Part shown: in pieces, positions 24,391 to 34,470 of the stretch | Layout of the letters: each line of letters opens with the position of its first letter | How positions within the stretch are numbered: the stretch's first letter is position 1 | Assembly: GCA_934693235.1 (NCBI GenBank) | Contig: CAKUUY010000002.1 | Location: 62,001 to 126,000 of the forward strand | Origin: an uncultured Candidatus Melainabacteria bacterium | Lineage (GTDB): Bacteria; Cyanobacteriota; Vampirovibrionia; Gastranaerophilales; Gastranaerophilaceae | Reading direction: 5' to 3' | Length of the DNA stretch: 64,000 nt | The notes under the pieces: model-generated | The model's database searches: none | Seen by the model: the letters and a program-made list of their open reading frames with translations, nothing else | What the model was told of the DNA's origin: nothing | Program-made: the position numbers and the translations under genes

Positions 24391-27387
24391 TTATTTTTCT
24401 TCTTTTCTGACTGCGATGCCTTTTTTAGTACAATCTATAATTTTCAAAATCATATCATCGCACAACTCTAATTCATGTTGTTTTTTCGGAGTTTGACAAG
24501 ACTTCCAGTCCTCAAGAGCTTTTCTAAAATCGTCTCCGTTTATGATACATTCTCCGGTTCCAACGCGATTTGCATATTTTTCGGTAAATTCCCTATTAAA
24601 ATCAGAATAGATTTCTGTAATCAAATCAGAAACAATTTTTCCATTGTTGATAATTACCCTTTCATCATCTTCAACCATTTCTTTCATCTTGTCAGACAAG
24701 TCATCAGATTCTCGAATAGACATTTTTCCGGTTTTTGCACCAAGCCCCATAACTTTTACCATTAACTCGGCAAAATGTCTGACATTTTCCATATCAGTGG
24801 AAATCCCTACAGAACCATTCATTCCATAAAACTCATTCTCAGCCGAATTTCCACCAAATGAACATACTAAACTTCCAAACAATTTTTCAAAAGAGTATTC
24901 TGTATTTATATCTGTACCATGGGAAACTGCTCCTCCATACACTCCTCTAGGGTCAAGAGTAATAAAATTAACTTTGTCCGGAATATGCCAATCTTTTCCT
25001 TTTGTTTTTGCCAAAGCATTCATAACTTCCAAATTTGTGGCGTGACCGCATTCGTGAGATGTAACAATTCGTTTTTCAAAATCAGGCATTTCATTATTTG
25101 CAGGTCTGCCGGTAGTAATTTGAAGATAAGCTTCTGTAAAATCAGACTTGTCTAAGACTTTGTGTCCTCTTTCTTTTGCAACAGAACCGGCTTTTTTCAC
25201 AAGGTTTTGAATATAAATGAATGGGAAATCATCTGAAATTTCGGCAGCATAATCCAATATTCTATCTTGTTCTTCTTTAGTTCCAGTTAATTTAATTTTT
25301 TCTTTTCTTACTGTGTATTTTATAACTTGAATACGTTCTTCTTTGCTGTATGCAGGAGAAGTTACCGCAATTTTATCAACAAACTTAAAAGATTTCATTG
25401 CCGCTTGACCAATTAAACTCGGATCTGCAACAGAACCTACAACGAGGATATTCAATCCTGCTTTTTGAGCTTTATCCATTTCTCTCAGAAGTTGTGCCAT
25501 TGCTTTTTGATGATACATTGAAACTAATTCCCCAACAGAAAACAATTCAAAGTTATCTACAAAAAGAACAGCAGACTTGTGAGCATTTGCCTCAGCCTGA
25601 GTTGTCACAAGAGAGAATAATTTTTTCATAGAAGCCTCAGGGGAAATGTTTCCATCACCAAACAAATCAACTTCTTTTGTACCAAAGTCCATAGCATTCA
25701 TTTCTACGTACGGAACTCTTGCTTCTCCCGCAATTGCTTTTGCTGTAAAACGACGTCCGCTACCGGGAGAACCGTCTTCGGAATACACCACTATTCCTTT
25801 AGTTCCCATTTTATTAGATTTAATTTGTTTAGCCAGTAACATTGCTTCTTTTTGAGTTGCAGTTTTACCGACAAAATCTCTCATTCTTTTGCCTGTATCA
25901 AAAACAACATCAAAAGAAGTATCATCAGAATTTTTCTTAAACAGATTTGTTGCCTCTTTTACATAATTTGCGACATCCGCATCTGTAATTTCTTTTTTGT
26001 TAATGTTATAGCTAACAATCTTTTTCATTAATTTTTGAGTTTTGTCGGGGAAAACACCATCCATTTGTGCAGATGCTTCTACTGCTTTTTCAATCGCTTT
26101 TTTAGTAAAATCTTTTTTAATATCTTTCATCAAAACCGGATTTTCTTTGAAAGCTTTTATCATTTGAGCTGTATTTAATGCCGGAATAGAAGCCTCTTCA
26201 AAGCCGGATAAAAATTTAAAACTTGCTAATGTATAATAATTATTTTTAGTATCATAAAACATATAACGAACATTAGATGGTTGATTTTCTACAATTTTCG
26301 ATAATTTTGGACTTATAGTAAATCTTCCTTGAGCAAAATCATCTTCATTCGTATCTTGAATAATCGTAAGCATTGGAGACAATGCAACTATATAATTATT
26401 ATTTTTATCTTTTGCCAGTTTGGCAACAGTATCCGAAATATAATCAGATGTTGCATTTTTATTTAATTCAACAATTTTTGTTTGAGATTTTAAATTTCTA
26501 TCATTAACTTTTCTTACCGTATCCAAAAAATTCTCAACATTGTCTTTTGCATAATCGTATGTAACAATAATATTTGTTCCTAAAGCAAGGTTTTTAAGAA
26601 CATTTTCTGCTTTAGCCTCATATCCCGAAAAAGGGGCCATTTCTTCGGTTGAACGATTATTTTTCATTGTAGCGTTTCTTATATCGTCCATAAAATTGTT
26701 TTCAAAATTTTCAGTAATTTCATCCGGACTTATCAATGCACCTGTGGCAATTATATATGGAGTAAGGTCATTACATCTTACCTCTTTAAAAAAAGAAAAT
26801 ACAGAATCTGTCAAATCCTGAGAAAATTTGATTGGTTTGTCTTTATCAACCTCTTTAGGACGTTCTTCGTCTAATATTTTATCTGCCTCTTTAATGTATT
26901 GTTTCAATACCGGTTGAATTTTTTTACGCAATTCAGGTTTAGATATAACTTCATTGCTAATTTCGCTTGCAATATATAAAGCGGTATTCGGTTGTTTCTC
27001 TTCATCATAGTCTTTTTTACCACTATCTAAATCATCAATATACTTATCCAATTCTATCAAATTATGTTTAATAACGTGCATAGTTGTAATAACATCATAA
27101 CCTGACTCTTTTGCTTCAACTTCCAAATTTTTTATCAATTTTTTAGATGGTGTATTTGTAGAAAACATTATACTATCCAACTTTGAAGATTTTTCAGACT
27201 CTCCATCTTTTTTAGCTGTGAAAGGGATAAAAGAACCAATATTTCCAAAGTTTGGTAATTTATCGTCGTTTGCAATTCTATTTTGAGATACCTGGATGGG
27301 GGCAACGGGGGATTGTTGGTAGTTTTTAGCCCAATTATTATTAGTTTTATTTTGACCTTTTACATTATACCCTACTTTTAAAATCAT
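24391..27387 (-). CDS. FtsH-like M41 metalloprotease with degenerate AAA+ domain and no membrane anchor
   Basis: 998 residues, RBS AGGAGAAAG. The C-terminal ~240 residues are a peptidase M41 domain with intact zinc site H778-E-C-G-H782 and the third ligand D865 in STDMENVRHFAE. Before it (about 500-760) is an AAA+ fold whose Walker A reads G539-SPGSG-R545-R546, so the invariant Lys and Ser/Thr are both Arg, and whose Walker B ends D611-N612 instead of D-E. ATP hydrolysis is therefore doubtful. The N-terminal ~500 residues are unlike FtsH: no transmembrane pair, Lys/Asp-rich, and starting with a polar stretch containing LPNFGN and FTAKK. Likely a specialised protease or a diverged paralogue; substrate unknown. 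Confidence 0.85.
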   Translation of the reverse strand: MILKVGYNVKGQNKTNNNWAKNYQQSPVAPIQVSQNRIANDDKLPNFGNIGSFIPFTAKKDGESEKSSKLDSIMFSTNTPSKKLIKNLEVEAKESGYDVITTMHVIKHNLIELDKYIDDLDSGKKDYDEEKQPNTALYIASEISNEVISKPELRKKIQPVLKQYIKEADKILDEERPKEVDKDKPIKFSQDLTDSVFSFFKEVRCNDLTPYIIATGALISPDEITENFENNFMDDIRNATMKNNRSTEEMAPFSGYEAKAENVLKNLALGTNIIVTYDYAKDNVENFLDTVRKVNDRNLKSQTKIVELNKNATSDYISDTVAKLAKDKNNNYIVALSPMLTIIQDTNEDDFAQGRFTISPKLSKIVENQPSNVRYMFYDTKNNYYTLASFKFLSGFEEASIPALNTAQMIKAFKENPVLMKDIKKDFTKKAIEKAVEASAQMDGVFPDKTQKLMKKIVSYNINKKEITDADVANYVKEATNLFKKNSDDTSFDVVFDTGKRMRDFVGKTATQKEAMLLAKQIKSNKMGTKGIVVYSEDGSPGSGRRFTAKAIAGEARVPYVEMNAMDFGTKEVDLFGDGNISPEASMKKLFSLVTTQAEANAHKSAVLFVDNFELFSVGELVSMYHQKAMAQLLREMDKAQKAGLNILVVGSVADPSLIGQAAMKSFKFVDKIAVTSPAYSKEERIQVIKYTVRKEKIKLTGTKEEQDRILDYAAEISDDFPFIYIQNLVKKAGSVAKERGHKVLDKSDFTEAYLQITTGRPANNEMPDFEKRIVTSHECGHATNLEVMNALAKTKGKDWHIPDKVNFITLDPRGVYGGAVSHGTDINTEYSFEKLFGSLVCSFGGNSAENEFYGMNGSVGISTDMENVRHFAELMVKVMGLGAKTGKMSIRESDDLSDKMKEMVEDDERVIINNGKIVSDLITEIYSDFNREFTEKYANRVGTGECIINGDDFRKALEDWKSCQTPKKQHELELCDDMILKIIDCTKKGIAVRKEEK

Positions 27388-27540
27388 ATCTTTCTCCTAT
27401 GAATTAATTCTCATGTAAAAAAACTAATAAAAAAATTTTGCTACCTTTTTAATAAATTGTTACATCTTTTTGATAGCCATTGAGGCAATATCTAAAATCA
27501 TTCTCCGGTTTATAATTTTTCTTGAATAAGGAGAAAAAAT

Positions 27541-29070
27541 ATGTCTATGTTTTGTTTTCAATGCGAACAAACCTACAAAGGTCAAGGCTGCACTATTCAA
27601 GGTGTTTGTGGGAAAAAGCCGGACACTGCCAATCTTCAAGATGAATTAACAAGTAGCTTAATAGAACTTGCAAACTGTTGTGAAAAAAGTGATGAAAATA
27701 CAGATATTTTAATTGATGGGCTTTTTGTAACAATTACAAACGTTAATTTTGATAATGAAGCAATTTCAAAATATTTAGAAAAATCAAAAAATGCAAAAAA
27801 ATGTGATACTAATTTTAATGTCAAATCAATTTGGGAGTGCGAAGAAGACATCCGAAGTTTAAAATCTTTAATTTTATTTGGGCTAAAAGGAATGGTGGCT
27901 TACGCACATCATGCAAGAGTTTTGGGCTACAAAGATGAAATCGTTGATGATTATTTTTATGAAGCCCTACAAGCTATTGCAAAATTTAATACAGTAGATG
28001 AACTTTTGCCAATGGTTCTAAAAACCGGTGAGATAAATCTAAAATGTATGGAACTTTTGGATAAGGCGAACACTGAAACTTACGGCAATCCTGTTCCTAC
28101 CGTTGTTTCAACGCATATTGAAAAAGGGCCTTTTATAGTTGTTTCAGGACACGATTTGCACGATTTGGCCTTACTTTTGGAACAAACAAAAGACAAAGGA
28201 ATAAATATTTATACACATGGAGAAATGCTACCCTGTCATGCTTATCCAGAACTAAAAAAATATTCTCATTTAAAAGGAAATTTCGGCACAGCTTGGCAAA
28301 ATCAACAAAAAGAATTCAACAACATTCCTGCCCCGATTTTGTTTACAACAAACTGTATTATGCCTGTAAAATCAAGTTACAAAGACAGAGTATTTACAAC
28401 ATCAGTTGTAGGTTTTCCGGAATGCCAACACATCGACAAAGATTTTACTCCTATAATTGAAAAAGCTACGGAACTTGGCGGTTACAAAGAAGAACAAAAA
28501 ATGACCGGCATAAACGGCGGAGACGTCTTGACCGTCGGTTTTGGACACAATACAGTGCTTTCCGTTGCTGATAAAGTTATAGATGCAGTGAAATCAGGAG
28601 CAATTAAACATATTTTCTTAGTCGGAGGATGTGATGGAGCAAAACCGGGAAGAAACTACTACACAGAATTTGTAAAACTTACTCCAAAAGACACTTTGAT
28701 TTTAACTCTTGCTTGTGGGAAATACAGATTTAACGACCTTGATTTAGAAAAAATCGGCGATTTACCTCGTATTCTTGATATGGGGCAATGCAACGATGCT
28801 TACAGTGCAATAAAAGTTGCAAGTGAACTCGCTAAAGCATTCAATTGTTCAGTCAACGAACTTCCGCTATCAATGGTGCTTTCTTGGTATGAGCAAAAAG
28901 CCGTTTGTATTTTGTTAACTCTTTTATATTTAGGAATTGAAAATATTAGACTCGGACCATCTCTTCCGGCATTTGTCTCTCCAAATGTTTTAAAAATTCT
29001 GGTTGAAAAATTCAAAATAAAACCAATTACAACCCCTAAAGAAGACTTGCAAGATATTCTCAAAAACTAA
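27541..29070 (+). CDS. hcp: Hydroxylamine reductase / hybrid-cluster protein Hcp
   Basis: 509 residues. N-terminal iron-sulfur motif C5-x2-C8-x8-C17-x5-C23 is the class found in strict anaerobes. Hybrid-cluster ligands are visible in GHDLHDL, LPCHAYPEL, TTNCIMP, VGGCDGAKPGR and ACGKYRFN. Hcp reduces hydroxylamine in vitro and nitric oxide in vivo, protecting from nitrosative stress. RBS AAGGAGAAAA. Monocistronic; no Hcr reductase is next to it. Confidence 0.96.
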   Translation: MSMFCFQCEQTYKGQGCTIQGVCGKKPDTANLQDELTSSLIELANCCEKSDENTDILIDGLFVTITNVNFDNEAISKYLEKSKNAKKCDTNFNVKSIWECEEDIRSLKSLILFGLKGMVAYAHHARVLGYKDEIVDDYFYEALQAIAKFNTVDELLPMVLKTGEINLKCMELLDKANTETYGNPVPTVVSTHIEKGPFIVVSGHDLHDLALLLEQTKDKGINIYTHGEMLPCHAYPELKKYSHLKGNFGTAWQNQQKEFNNIPAPILFTTNCIMPVKSSYKDRVFTTSVVGFPECQHIDKDFTPIIEKATELGGYKEEQKMTGINGGDVLTVGFGHNTVLSVADKVIDAVKSGAIKHIFLVGGCDGAKPGRNYYTEFVKLTPKDTLILTLACGKYRFNDLDLEKIGDLPRILDMGQCNDAYSAIKVASELAKAFNCSVNELPLSMVLSWYEQKAVCILLTLLYLGIENIRLGPSLPAFVSPNVLKILVEKFKIKPITTPKEDLQDILKN

Positions 29071-29071
29071 A

Positions 29072-29096
29072 AAAGTGGTGCATAAAGCACCACTTT
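29072..29096. terminator. Bidirectional terminator between hcp and nrdG
   Basis: AAAGTGGTGC-ATAAA-GCACCACTTT; on the minus strand it is followed by a strong T-run, so it mainly ends nrdDG. Confidence 0.8.
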
Positions 29097-29124
29097 CAGC
29101 AATTTTTCTTATGTAAACGAACTG

Positions 29125-29616
29125 TTAACTTTTATATAAGCAAACCTCCCCGCTCGCTAGAGATTTCTTAACGTCAATTACTCTTTGATTGGAACTTCCA
29201 ACCCAAGGAATTCTAACATCTTTCAACTCTTCAATAAATTCTCCATCAGCAACAACATCCAAGTACTTAACCTCAGGTATATCACAAAATTCTTCCCAAG
29301 AAAAACCTGAATACAACCAAACAGTCTTATTTGGAAATTTTTCTTTCACTTCCTTAGCAAGAGCAAAAACTTCCTTTCTGTTTTGAGGATGAAGCGGATC
29401 ACCACCGCTGAAAGTAATCCCTGAAACATAGTCCTTATCCAAAGACTCAAACAATTCTTGTTTAGCATCATCATCAAAGGGAATACCACCATTTATATCC
29501 CAAGTTATCGGATTTTGACAGTTTTTACAGTGATGAGTACAGCCTGCAACCCACAAAACCGTTCTCAGTCCCTCTCCGTTAAGCATATCTTCTTTTGTTA
29601 TATTATGGTATCTCAT
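29125..29616 (-). CDS. nrdG: Anaerobic ribonucleotide reductase activating protein
   Basis: 163 residues, radical-SAM enzyme with the C-x3-C-x2-C cluster motif in AGCTHHCKNC and the GGDPLHP motif for SAM binding. It generates the glycyl radical on NrdD. Its start overlaps the nrdD stop by one base (TAATG), so the two are translationally coupled. Confidence 0.96.
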   Translation of the reverse strand: MRYHNITKEDMLNGEGLRTVLWVAGCTHHCKNCQNPITWDINGGIPFDDDAKQELFESLDKDYVSGITFSGGDPLHPQNRKEVFALAKEVKEKFPNKTVWLYSGFSWEEFCDIPEVKYLDVVADGEFIEELKDVRIPWVGSSNQRVIDVKKSLASGEVCLYKS

Positions 29617-31862
29617 TACATGCTCACTCTGTCTTTAATTTCTTCCATCTTAGCTTGGTTCAAACGAGTATCACCTTTAACTCTTGAATAAGATAAATAG
29701 CCGTTCATTCTGTCAATTTTTGTAAGATTTCTGCTACCACATTTAGGGCAAACATCCATATTTAATTCTTGGTGACCGCAATCATCGCAATATGAAAGTG
29801 CTAAATTAACGCCCTCGTAAAAACCTAAATCCATCGCTCTGTTAACAAGAGTTTCAATAGCCCCTGTATTATAAGAAACAGGATATTTTACATATTGAAT
29901 TTTACCACCGTTTAACAAATCCCAAAAACGTTTTTCCAAATCTTGCTTTTGGATAGGAGAAATCTTTTCTGAAACATGGCAGTGGAAGCTGTTTGAAACA
30001 TATCCTCTATCAGATACATTTTTAACAATACCATATTTCTTTCTGAATTGTTTTACTTGCAAACCGCAAAGGTTTTCAGCCGGAGTTCCGTAAATAGCGT
30101 AAAGATATCCGTCTTTTTCTTTAAATTCATCAACTTTCTTATTGATGTATTCCATTACTTCAAGAGCAAAAGTTCCATCTTCCGCCAAAGATTTTCCATT
30201 GTATAGTTCTTGCAACTCATTCAATGCAGTAATACCGAATGATGCTGTTGCTGATTTCAATACCGGTTTAATCTTGTCGTGAATTCCCAAATGACCGCCT
30301 AAGAAACCTCCCTCGCAATAAGCTAGAGGGTTTGTAGAAGCTTTCATTTCTCCAAGGTAATCATAAGTTCTAATATGAATTTTTCTGATTAGTTCCATAT
30401 AGTAATCAAGAACTTCGTAAAAATCTTTGCTTTCTTTTTGAGCCTTAGCATAAATCAAAGGTAAGTGTAAACTGATTGCACCAATATTAAATCTACCGAC
30501 AAATATTGGTTTATCGTTTTCGTCGGCCTTATGAATTCCGCCTCTTTCATACCAAGGTGACAAGAATGCTCTGCATCCCATTGGAGAAACAACCTTTCCA
30601 TATTGCTTGTACATAGAAGCAACATAACCTTCTCCTGTCAAAGACAACCAGTCCGGATACATAGCTTTTTTAGAACATTCAATACCTGCGTTGTATACAT
30701 CTTCTAACGGTTTGCCTTTTCCATGTAAATTTTTATCAAACAAGAATACAATCTTAGGGAACAACACAGGTTTTTTACAAGATTTTTTACCTTGACCACC
30801 TCGTCTAACATTAAGCATCACAATTGTTGCCATTTTTTCAAATTTAGATTGACCTAAACCGGCACTAACTGTAATAAACGGGTAATCCCCTCGGCTTGAA
30901 GCAACTGTATTAAATTTGTATTCCCATCCTTGGAAACCGTCGTGAAAATCTTTTTCTACATCTTTTGTAGCCTGAACATCAGCTTGTTCAGGTGAAATCC
31001 CCATTTCAATATACTTAGCGTAACTTGCATCATAAGTTTTTTGAGCATATGGAGCAAGAATTTTATCAACTTCCGGTAAAGTAAAACCGCCATACTGTTG
31101 ACTAGCTGCAGCCATCGTAATATCACCAATTACATCAAATGCAACATTCAAAGATTTTGGTTCGTTGTACCACAAGTTACCCATTTCAAATCCACCTTTT
31201 AGAACTGATGCAACATCAAACAAACAACAGTTCATAGTATCACGTCTTGCAGACATATCGTGGATATAAATATAGCCATCATTAATTGCCTGAAGTTCTT
31301 CAACATTCAAGAAAAACTTTTTGTAAAGCTCTTTGTTCAATTCGTTAAAAATCAAAGAACGTTTAGTAGAAACAAGAGCAGAATCGGCGTTAGAATTTTC
31401 CTTATCACCGATGTACATAATCTTTTGGCTTTCTTGATAAACTTTGTCAAGCATATGAACAAAATCCTTTTTGTAGTTACGATAATTTCTGTAACTTCTT
31501 GCAATTTTAGGACTAACGTCTTCTAAAGCGCTTTCAACGATATCGTGCATTTGAGCAATATTTACTTCTTTAGAATTCAGATTTGCAAGTTCGCTTTCTA
31601 CATATTCTGCCAAATCGTTGAAATCTTCATCTGACAAAGATATCATAACTCTTCCGGCAGATTTTTTAACAGCATTAATAATCTTCTGGAAATTATAATC
31701 TTCCCTGGTTCCATCTTTTTTAATCACAACAATTTTACTTGCAATAGCATGCTCTTTCACACTTCTCAATTCAGTCGGAACTGTCGCATTCGAAACTGAT
31801 TTTTTAGACGTTAAAGGTGTAAGATTTACAATCTTATTATTTTCCAAAATATTATTTTGCAT
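29616..31862 (-). CDS. nrdD: Anaerobic (class III) ribonucleoside-triphosphate reductase
   Basis: 748 residues. An ATP-cone allosteric domain (VVIKKDGTREDYNFQKI) begins near residue 45, then the ten-stranded barrel, with NIGAISLHLPL and conserved Cys segments. The C-terminus has a zinc-type four-Cys site (CDDCG ... CPKCG) and the glycyl-radical loop RMNGYL, placing the radical at about G721. It makes dNTPs from NTPs without oxygen. RBS AAGGAGATTAG. Operon nrdD-nrdG; no aerobic reductase is seen in the window. Confidence 0.97.
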   Translation of the reverse strand: MQNNILENNKIVNLTPLTSKKSVSNATVPTELRSVKEHAIASKIVVIKKDGTREDYNFQKIINAVKKSAGRVMISLSDEDFNDLAEYVESELANLNSKEVNIAQMHDIVESALEDVSPKIARSYRNYRNYKKDFVHMLDKVYQESQKIMYIGDKENSNADSALVSTKRSLIFNELNKELYKKFFLNVEELQAINDGYIYIHDMSARRDTMNCCLFDVASVLKGGFEMGNLWYNEPKSLNVAFDVIGDITMAAASQQYGGFTLPEVDKILAPYAQKTYDASYAKYIEMGISPEQADVQATKDVEKDFHDGFQGWEYKFNTVASSRGDYPFITVSAGLGQSKFEKMATIVMLNVRRGGQGKKSCKKPVLFPKIVFLFDKNLHGKGKPLEDVYNAGIECSKKAMYPDWLSLTGEGYVASMYKQYGKVVSPMGCRAFLSPWYERGGIHKADENDKPIFVGRFNIGAISLHLPLIYAKAQKESKDFYEVLDYYMELIRKIHIRTYDYLGEMKASTNPLAYCEGGFLGGHLGIHDKIKPVLKSATASFGITALNELQELYNGKSLAEDGTFALEVMEYINKKVDEFKEKDGYLYAIYGTPAENLCGLQVKQFRKKYGIVKNVSDRGYVSNSFHCHVSEKISPIQKQDLEKRFWDLLNGGKIQYVKYPVSYNTGAIETLVNRAMDLGFYEGVNLALSYCDDCGHQELNMDVCPKCGSRNLTKIDRMNGYLSYSRVKGDTRLNQAKMEEIKDRVSM

Positions 31863-32334
31863 TTATCTAATCTCCTTCACTGCGAAATTTTGCCCTCGGG
31901 CTACCCCTACCCTGAAAAGTTTGACCAGTCAAGCTATTCCAAGATTAAACTACCATTTATTTTTCCAAATCTCGTTTATTTATTCGTATTAATATAATAC
32001 ACCATTTTAAATTAACATTGCAATAGATTAATGGTATTAGAAAGATTGATTTTTGGGTTTATCTTTATTTGACAAGGTTACCCGAGTTTAAATTTCTTCA
32101 TAATCTTTTTTATTATCGTAATATTTTACACATTATTTATTTCAACTCAAAAGATTTATCCGCCAATTACACTAAACACAAAGGGCATGCCATAAAGCAT
32201 GGTTCAAAACTTTTGAAAAGAGATGAAGTCATGCCTTTAGCAACATTAATAAAACATTTATTCCACAACTGTAGAATACAAAATTTTTTTCCCTTTTTTA
32301 AAATATAAGCGAAACTAAAATAAGGAGAACTAAA
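31863..32334. other. Intergenic region between nrdD and the cupin gene
   Basis: 472 bp without a convincing gene. The nrdD side (to ~32000) contains a GC-rich patch with a small GCCC-GAG-GGC hairpin and a TATTAT box near 32000 on the minus strand. A 79-codon frame from a TTG at 32069 has no RBS and no recognisable protein character, so it is not called. The cupin RBS AAGGAG lies at 32322-32327. Confidence 0.5.
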
Positions 32335-32637
32335 ATGTTTTACAATGTGCTAAAATTCAAAGAAATCGGCAAAACTGACAAACAATTTGAAAAAGAAACT
32401 CTAATGGAACATGATGACAGTAGTTTGTCTGTAATTTCTTTAAAGAAAGACGAAATTATTGACACACATACATCCAAATGTGATGCTGCCGTAATTGTCA
32501 TCGATGGAGAAATAGAACTTCACTTTGATGCAGAAAAATTCAAGGTAGAAAAAGGTGAAATTTTGATGTTCAAAAAAGATGAACAACACAAAGTTGTAGC
32601 CTTGAAAGATAGTCGGTTTTTATTAATCAAAATATAA
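32335..32637 (+). CDS. Small cupin-domain protein
   Basis: 100 residues forming one beta barrel: SVISLKKDEIIDTHTSKCDAAVIVIDGEIELHF then KVEKGEILMFKKDEQHKVVAL. The first metal motif is weak (single His in DTHTS) and the second has one His (DEQHKV), so metal binding may be partial. Likely a small-molecule sensor or isomerase-type fold; role unknown. Own RBS and terminator. Confidence 0.82.
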   Translation: MFYNVLKFKEIGKTDKQFEKETLMEHDDSSLSVISLKKDEIIDTHTSKCDAAVIVIDGEIELHFDAEKFKVEKGEILMFKKDEQHKVVALKDSRFLLIKI

Positions 32638-32644
32638 ATAATAA

Positions 32645-32667
32645 ATGGGTGGAATTTTTCCACCCAT
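32645..32667 (+). terminator. Terminator of the cupin gene
   Basis: ATGGGTGGAA-TTT-TTCCACCCAT followed by AACTTTTTT. Confidence 0.85.
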
Positions 32668-32995
32668 AACTTTTTTAAAACTTATTATAAAAATAAAGAA
32701 AATAAGTAACCTTTTTAATCTTAGCTAACTTATACCGTCCTGCGCGGACAGCGGGAACTTTTTGTGTAAAAAGTTCCACAAAACCAGCCACACGCTTCAT
32801 TCTCTAATAACTTGTAAGCTCAACCTTAAAACAGTCAAACTCGCGCCACAAAACAGAATATATTAACTCCATCAACAAACTCAATCGCTCAAACAATGCC
32901 TGTTTTGTTGCTTGTTTCGCTAACGAGTTATTGTTCATTCCACTATTGTGGCAAATTAACTCCGAAATCTAGTATTTTCACAAATACTACACTTT
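32668..32995. other. Non-coding stretch with several hairpins
   Basis: 328 bp with no gene. It has a perfect stem GGAACTTTTT/AAAAAGTTCC (32754-32777), a CCAC-TATT-GTGG hairpin near 32941-32952, and repeated ACAAAACAG/CTGTTTTGT inverted pieces (about 32850-32920). It looks like decayed repeat material rather than a gene. Confidence 0.45.
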
Positions 32996-33511
32996 TTAAA
33001 ACTTATTATAGAATACAGTTTCACTCAAATCTTTTCGATCGAAGTGAAGAGGATTAGGTTCAATTCCGGTTTTCGGATAACCGATTGGAAGAATTGAAAC
33101 AGGCACAAAGTTTTCAGGAATTTCAAACTCTTTGATTAATTCTGCCTTGTCAAAACAAGCAACCCAAGTTGTACCAAGACCTATACTTTCAGTTTCCAAC
33201 ATCATTTGAGTTGTAACAATAGCAGCATCAACTTCGCCCATATCATCACCATCTTTACGTTTCCAACTTGATGTTTTATCGTAGCATACAACCAAAGCCA
33301 ACGGAGCATGAAAATGATATGGAGTACATTTTTTTAGTTTTTCTAAACTTTCTTCGTTATCTAAAACCAAAATTCTTTGAGGTTGAAAATTGCAAGCTGT
33401 CGGAGCAACTCTTGCAGCTTCCAAAATCAAGTCTAACTTTTCTTTTTCAACTTTCTTATCTTCAAATTTTCTAACAGAATATCTTTTCTTCAAAAGTTCT
33501 AACAAATCCAT
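32996..33511 (-). CDS. Nitroreductase-family flavoprotein
   Basis: 171 residues, RBS AAAGGAGAGCG. FMN-binding N-terminus KKRYSVRKFEDKKVEKEKL, then ARVAPTACNFQPQRILV and the C-terminal LPIGYPKTGIEPNPLH. The short form without a C-terminal iron-sulfur part. Such proteins reduce nitro-compounds or quinones with NAD(P)H; true substrate unknown. Confidence 0.92.
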   Translation of the reverse strand: MDLLELLKKRYSVRKFEDKKVEKEKLDLILEAARVAPTACNFQPQRILVLDNEESLEKLKKCTPYHFHAPLALVVCYDKTSSWKRKDGDDMGEVDAAIVTTQMMLETESIGLGTTWVACFDKAELIKEFEIPENFVPVSILPIGYPKTGIEPNPLHFDRKDLSETVFYNKF

Positions 33512-33615
33512 ATCGCTCTCCTTTCATAAACTGTCACTATTTTTAGCATGAATTTATAAAAAAGTAAATTACCACCCCTGTACAGGGTGAGACAGTATGG
33601 TTCCCATAAATACAA

Positions 33616-33650
33616 CAAAGGTAGAGAGACTTTCGTTTTCTCCACCTTTG
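33616..33650 (-). terminator. Terminator of the orphan gene at 33676
   Basis: CAAAGGT/ACCTTTG plus GAGA/TCTC inner stem, loop ~11 nt, moderate T-run on the minus strand. Confidence 0.55.
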
Positions 33651-33675
33651 TTTTTCTTTCTTCATTTTGATTTTT

Positions 33676-34470
33676 TTAAGCTTGCGCATCTACTTTTTGA
33701 GGTGTTTCTGAAGTTTCTTTATTTGCGCCAATACCACCGCATAAATAACCGGCAACCCCTAAAACTGCGGCACCAATTGCACCATACATCATTGCTGCTT
33801 TACCTTGAAAACTATGCATTGTCTTTTTGATTGCAGACATTGCTTCTTCTGTAACACCATCTTTTATAAATTTTTTGTTTGCAGAATCATAAGCTTCTTC
33901 CCATACTTGTTTTCCAATAGCTTTTGGAGATAAAGAAACTCCAGCTTCTTGTATGGATTTCAACCCTGCCTTATAGCTATCCGAATTAGAAGAAATTGCA
34001 TCCTGCAAAGCAGTAGAAACTATACCTTTTGCCTCTTCAATGTTATTAGCTTTACCCAATTTTTCCAAAATTTCTGCATCTGCTTTTTCATTAAAAAAAG
34101 AGACTCCTAAGTCATTTTCACCTTTCACTGCATTGAGAAACTCTGGAACTGTTTTGCAATCCGAGGTTACTGAACTTACAATTTCCAGACCATGAGCTTT
34201 GAGCTCTTCTGCTGTTAACCTATCTATATCCAAATTTTCTAGTTTAGAAATAATAGGAGACCATTTTTTTAATAAATTTTTGTTTTCTTCTGTAAATGCT
34301 TCACAAACATTTTGGCCTAAAGTTTTACAAAAACTGTCTGTTGGAGCACCATCTTTCAAAAACGGTTTTGTTAGATAGCCTGCTGCGGCACCGGCTCCTG
34401 CACCTAAAACCGCACCGGAAGCAGCATATAAACCAGCATTATTTGAGTTGTTAACACCATCTACTGACAT
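33676..34470 (-). CDS. Hypothetical membrane-associated protein with two Gly/Ala-rich segments
   Basis: 264 residues from 34470 (MSVDGVNNSNN), set by AAAGGAATTTG. Two Gly/Ala-rich hydrophobic helices lie near the ends: GLYAASGAVLGAGAGAAAGYL at 13-33 (glycine-zipper-like) and MMYGAIGAAVLGVAGYLCGG near 225-245, with a long soluble helical middle. No known family. Glycine zippers occur in membrane-inserting and pore-forming proteins. The longest copy of the repeat block lies upstream and its small ORF overlaps this start by 20 bp. Confidence 0.7.
   Translation of the reverse strand: MSVDGVNNSNNAGLYAASGAVLGAGAGAAAGYLTKPFLKDGAPTDSFCKTLGQNVCEAFTEENKNLLKKWSPIISKLENLDIDRLTAEELKAHGLEIVSSVTSDCKTVPEFLNAVKGENDLGVSFFNEKADAEILEKLGKANNIEEAKGIVSTALQDAISSNSDSYKAGLKSIQEAGVSLSPKAIGKQVWEEAYDSANKKFIKDGVTEEAMSAIKKTMHSFQGKAAMMYGAIGAAVLGVAGYLCGGIGANKETSETPQKVDAQA

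Noticed and set aside
32069..32308. 79-codon frame upstream of the cupin gene
   Set aside because: TTG start with no ribosome-binding site, no recognisable protein pattern, and overlap with leader sequence of the cupin gene.
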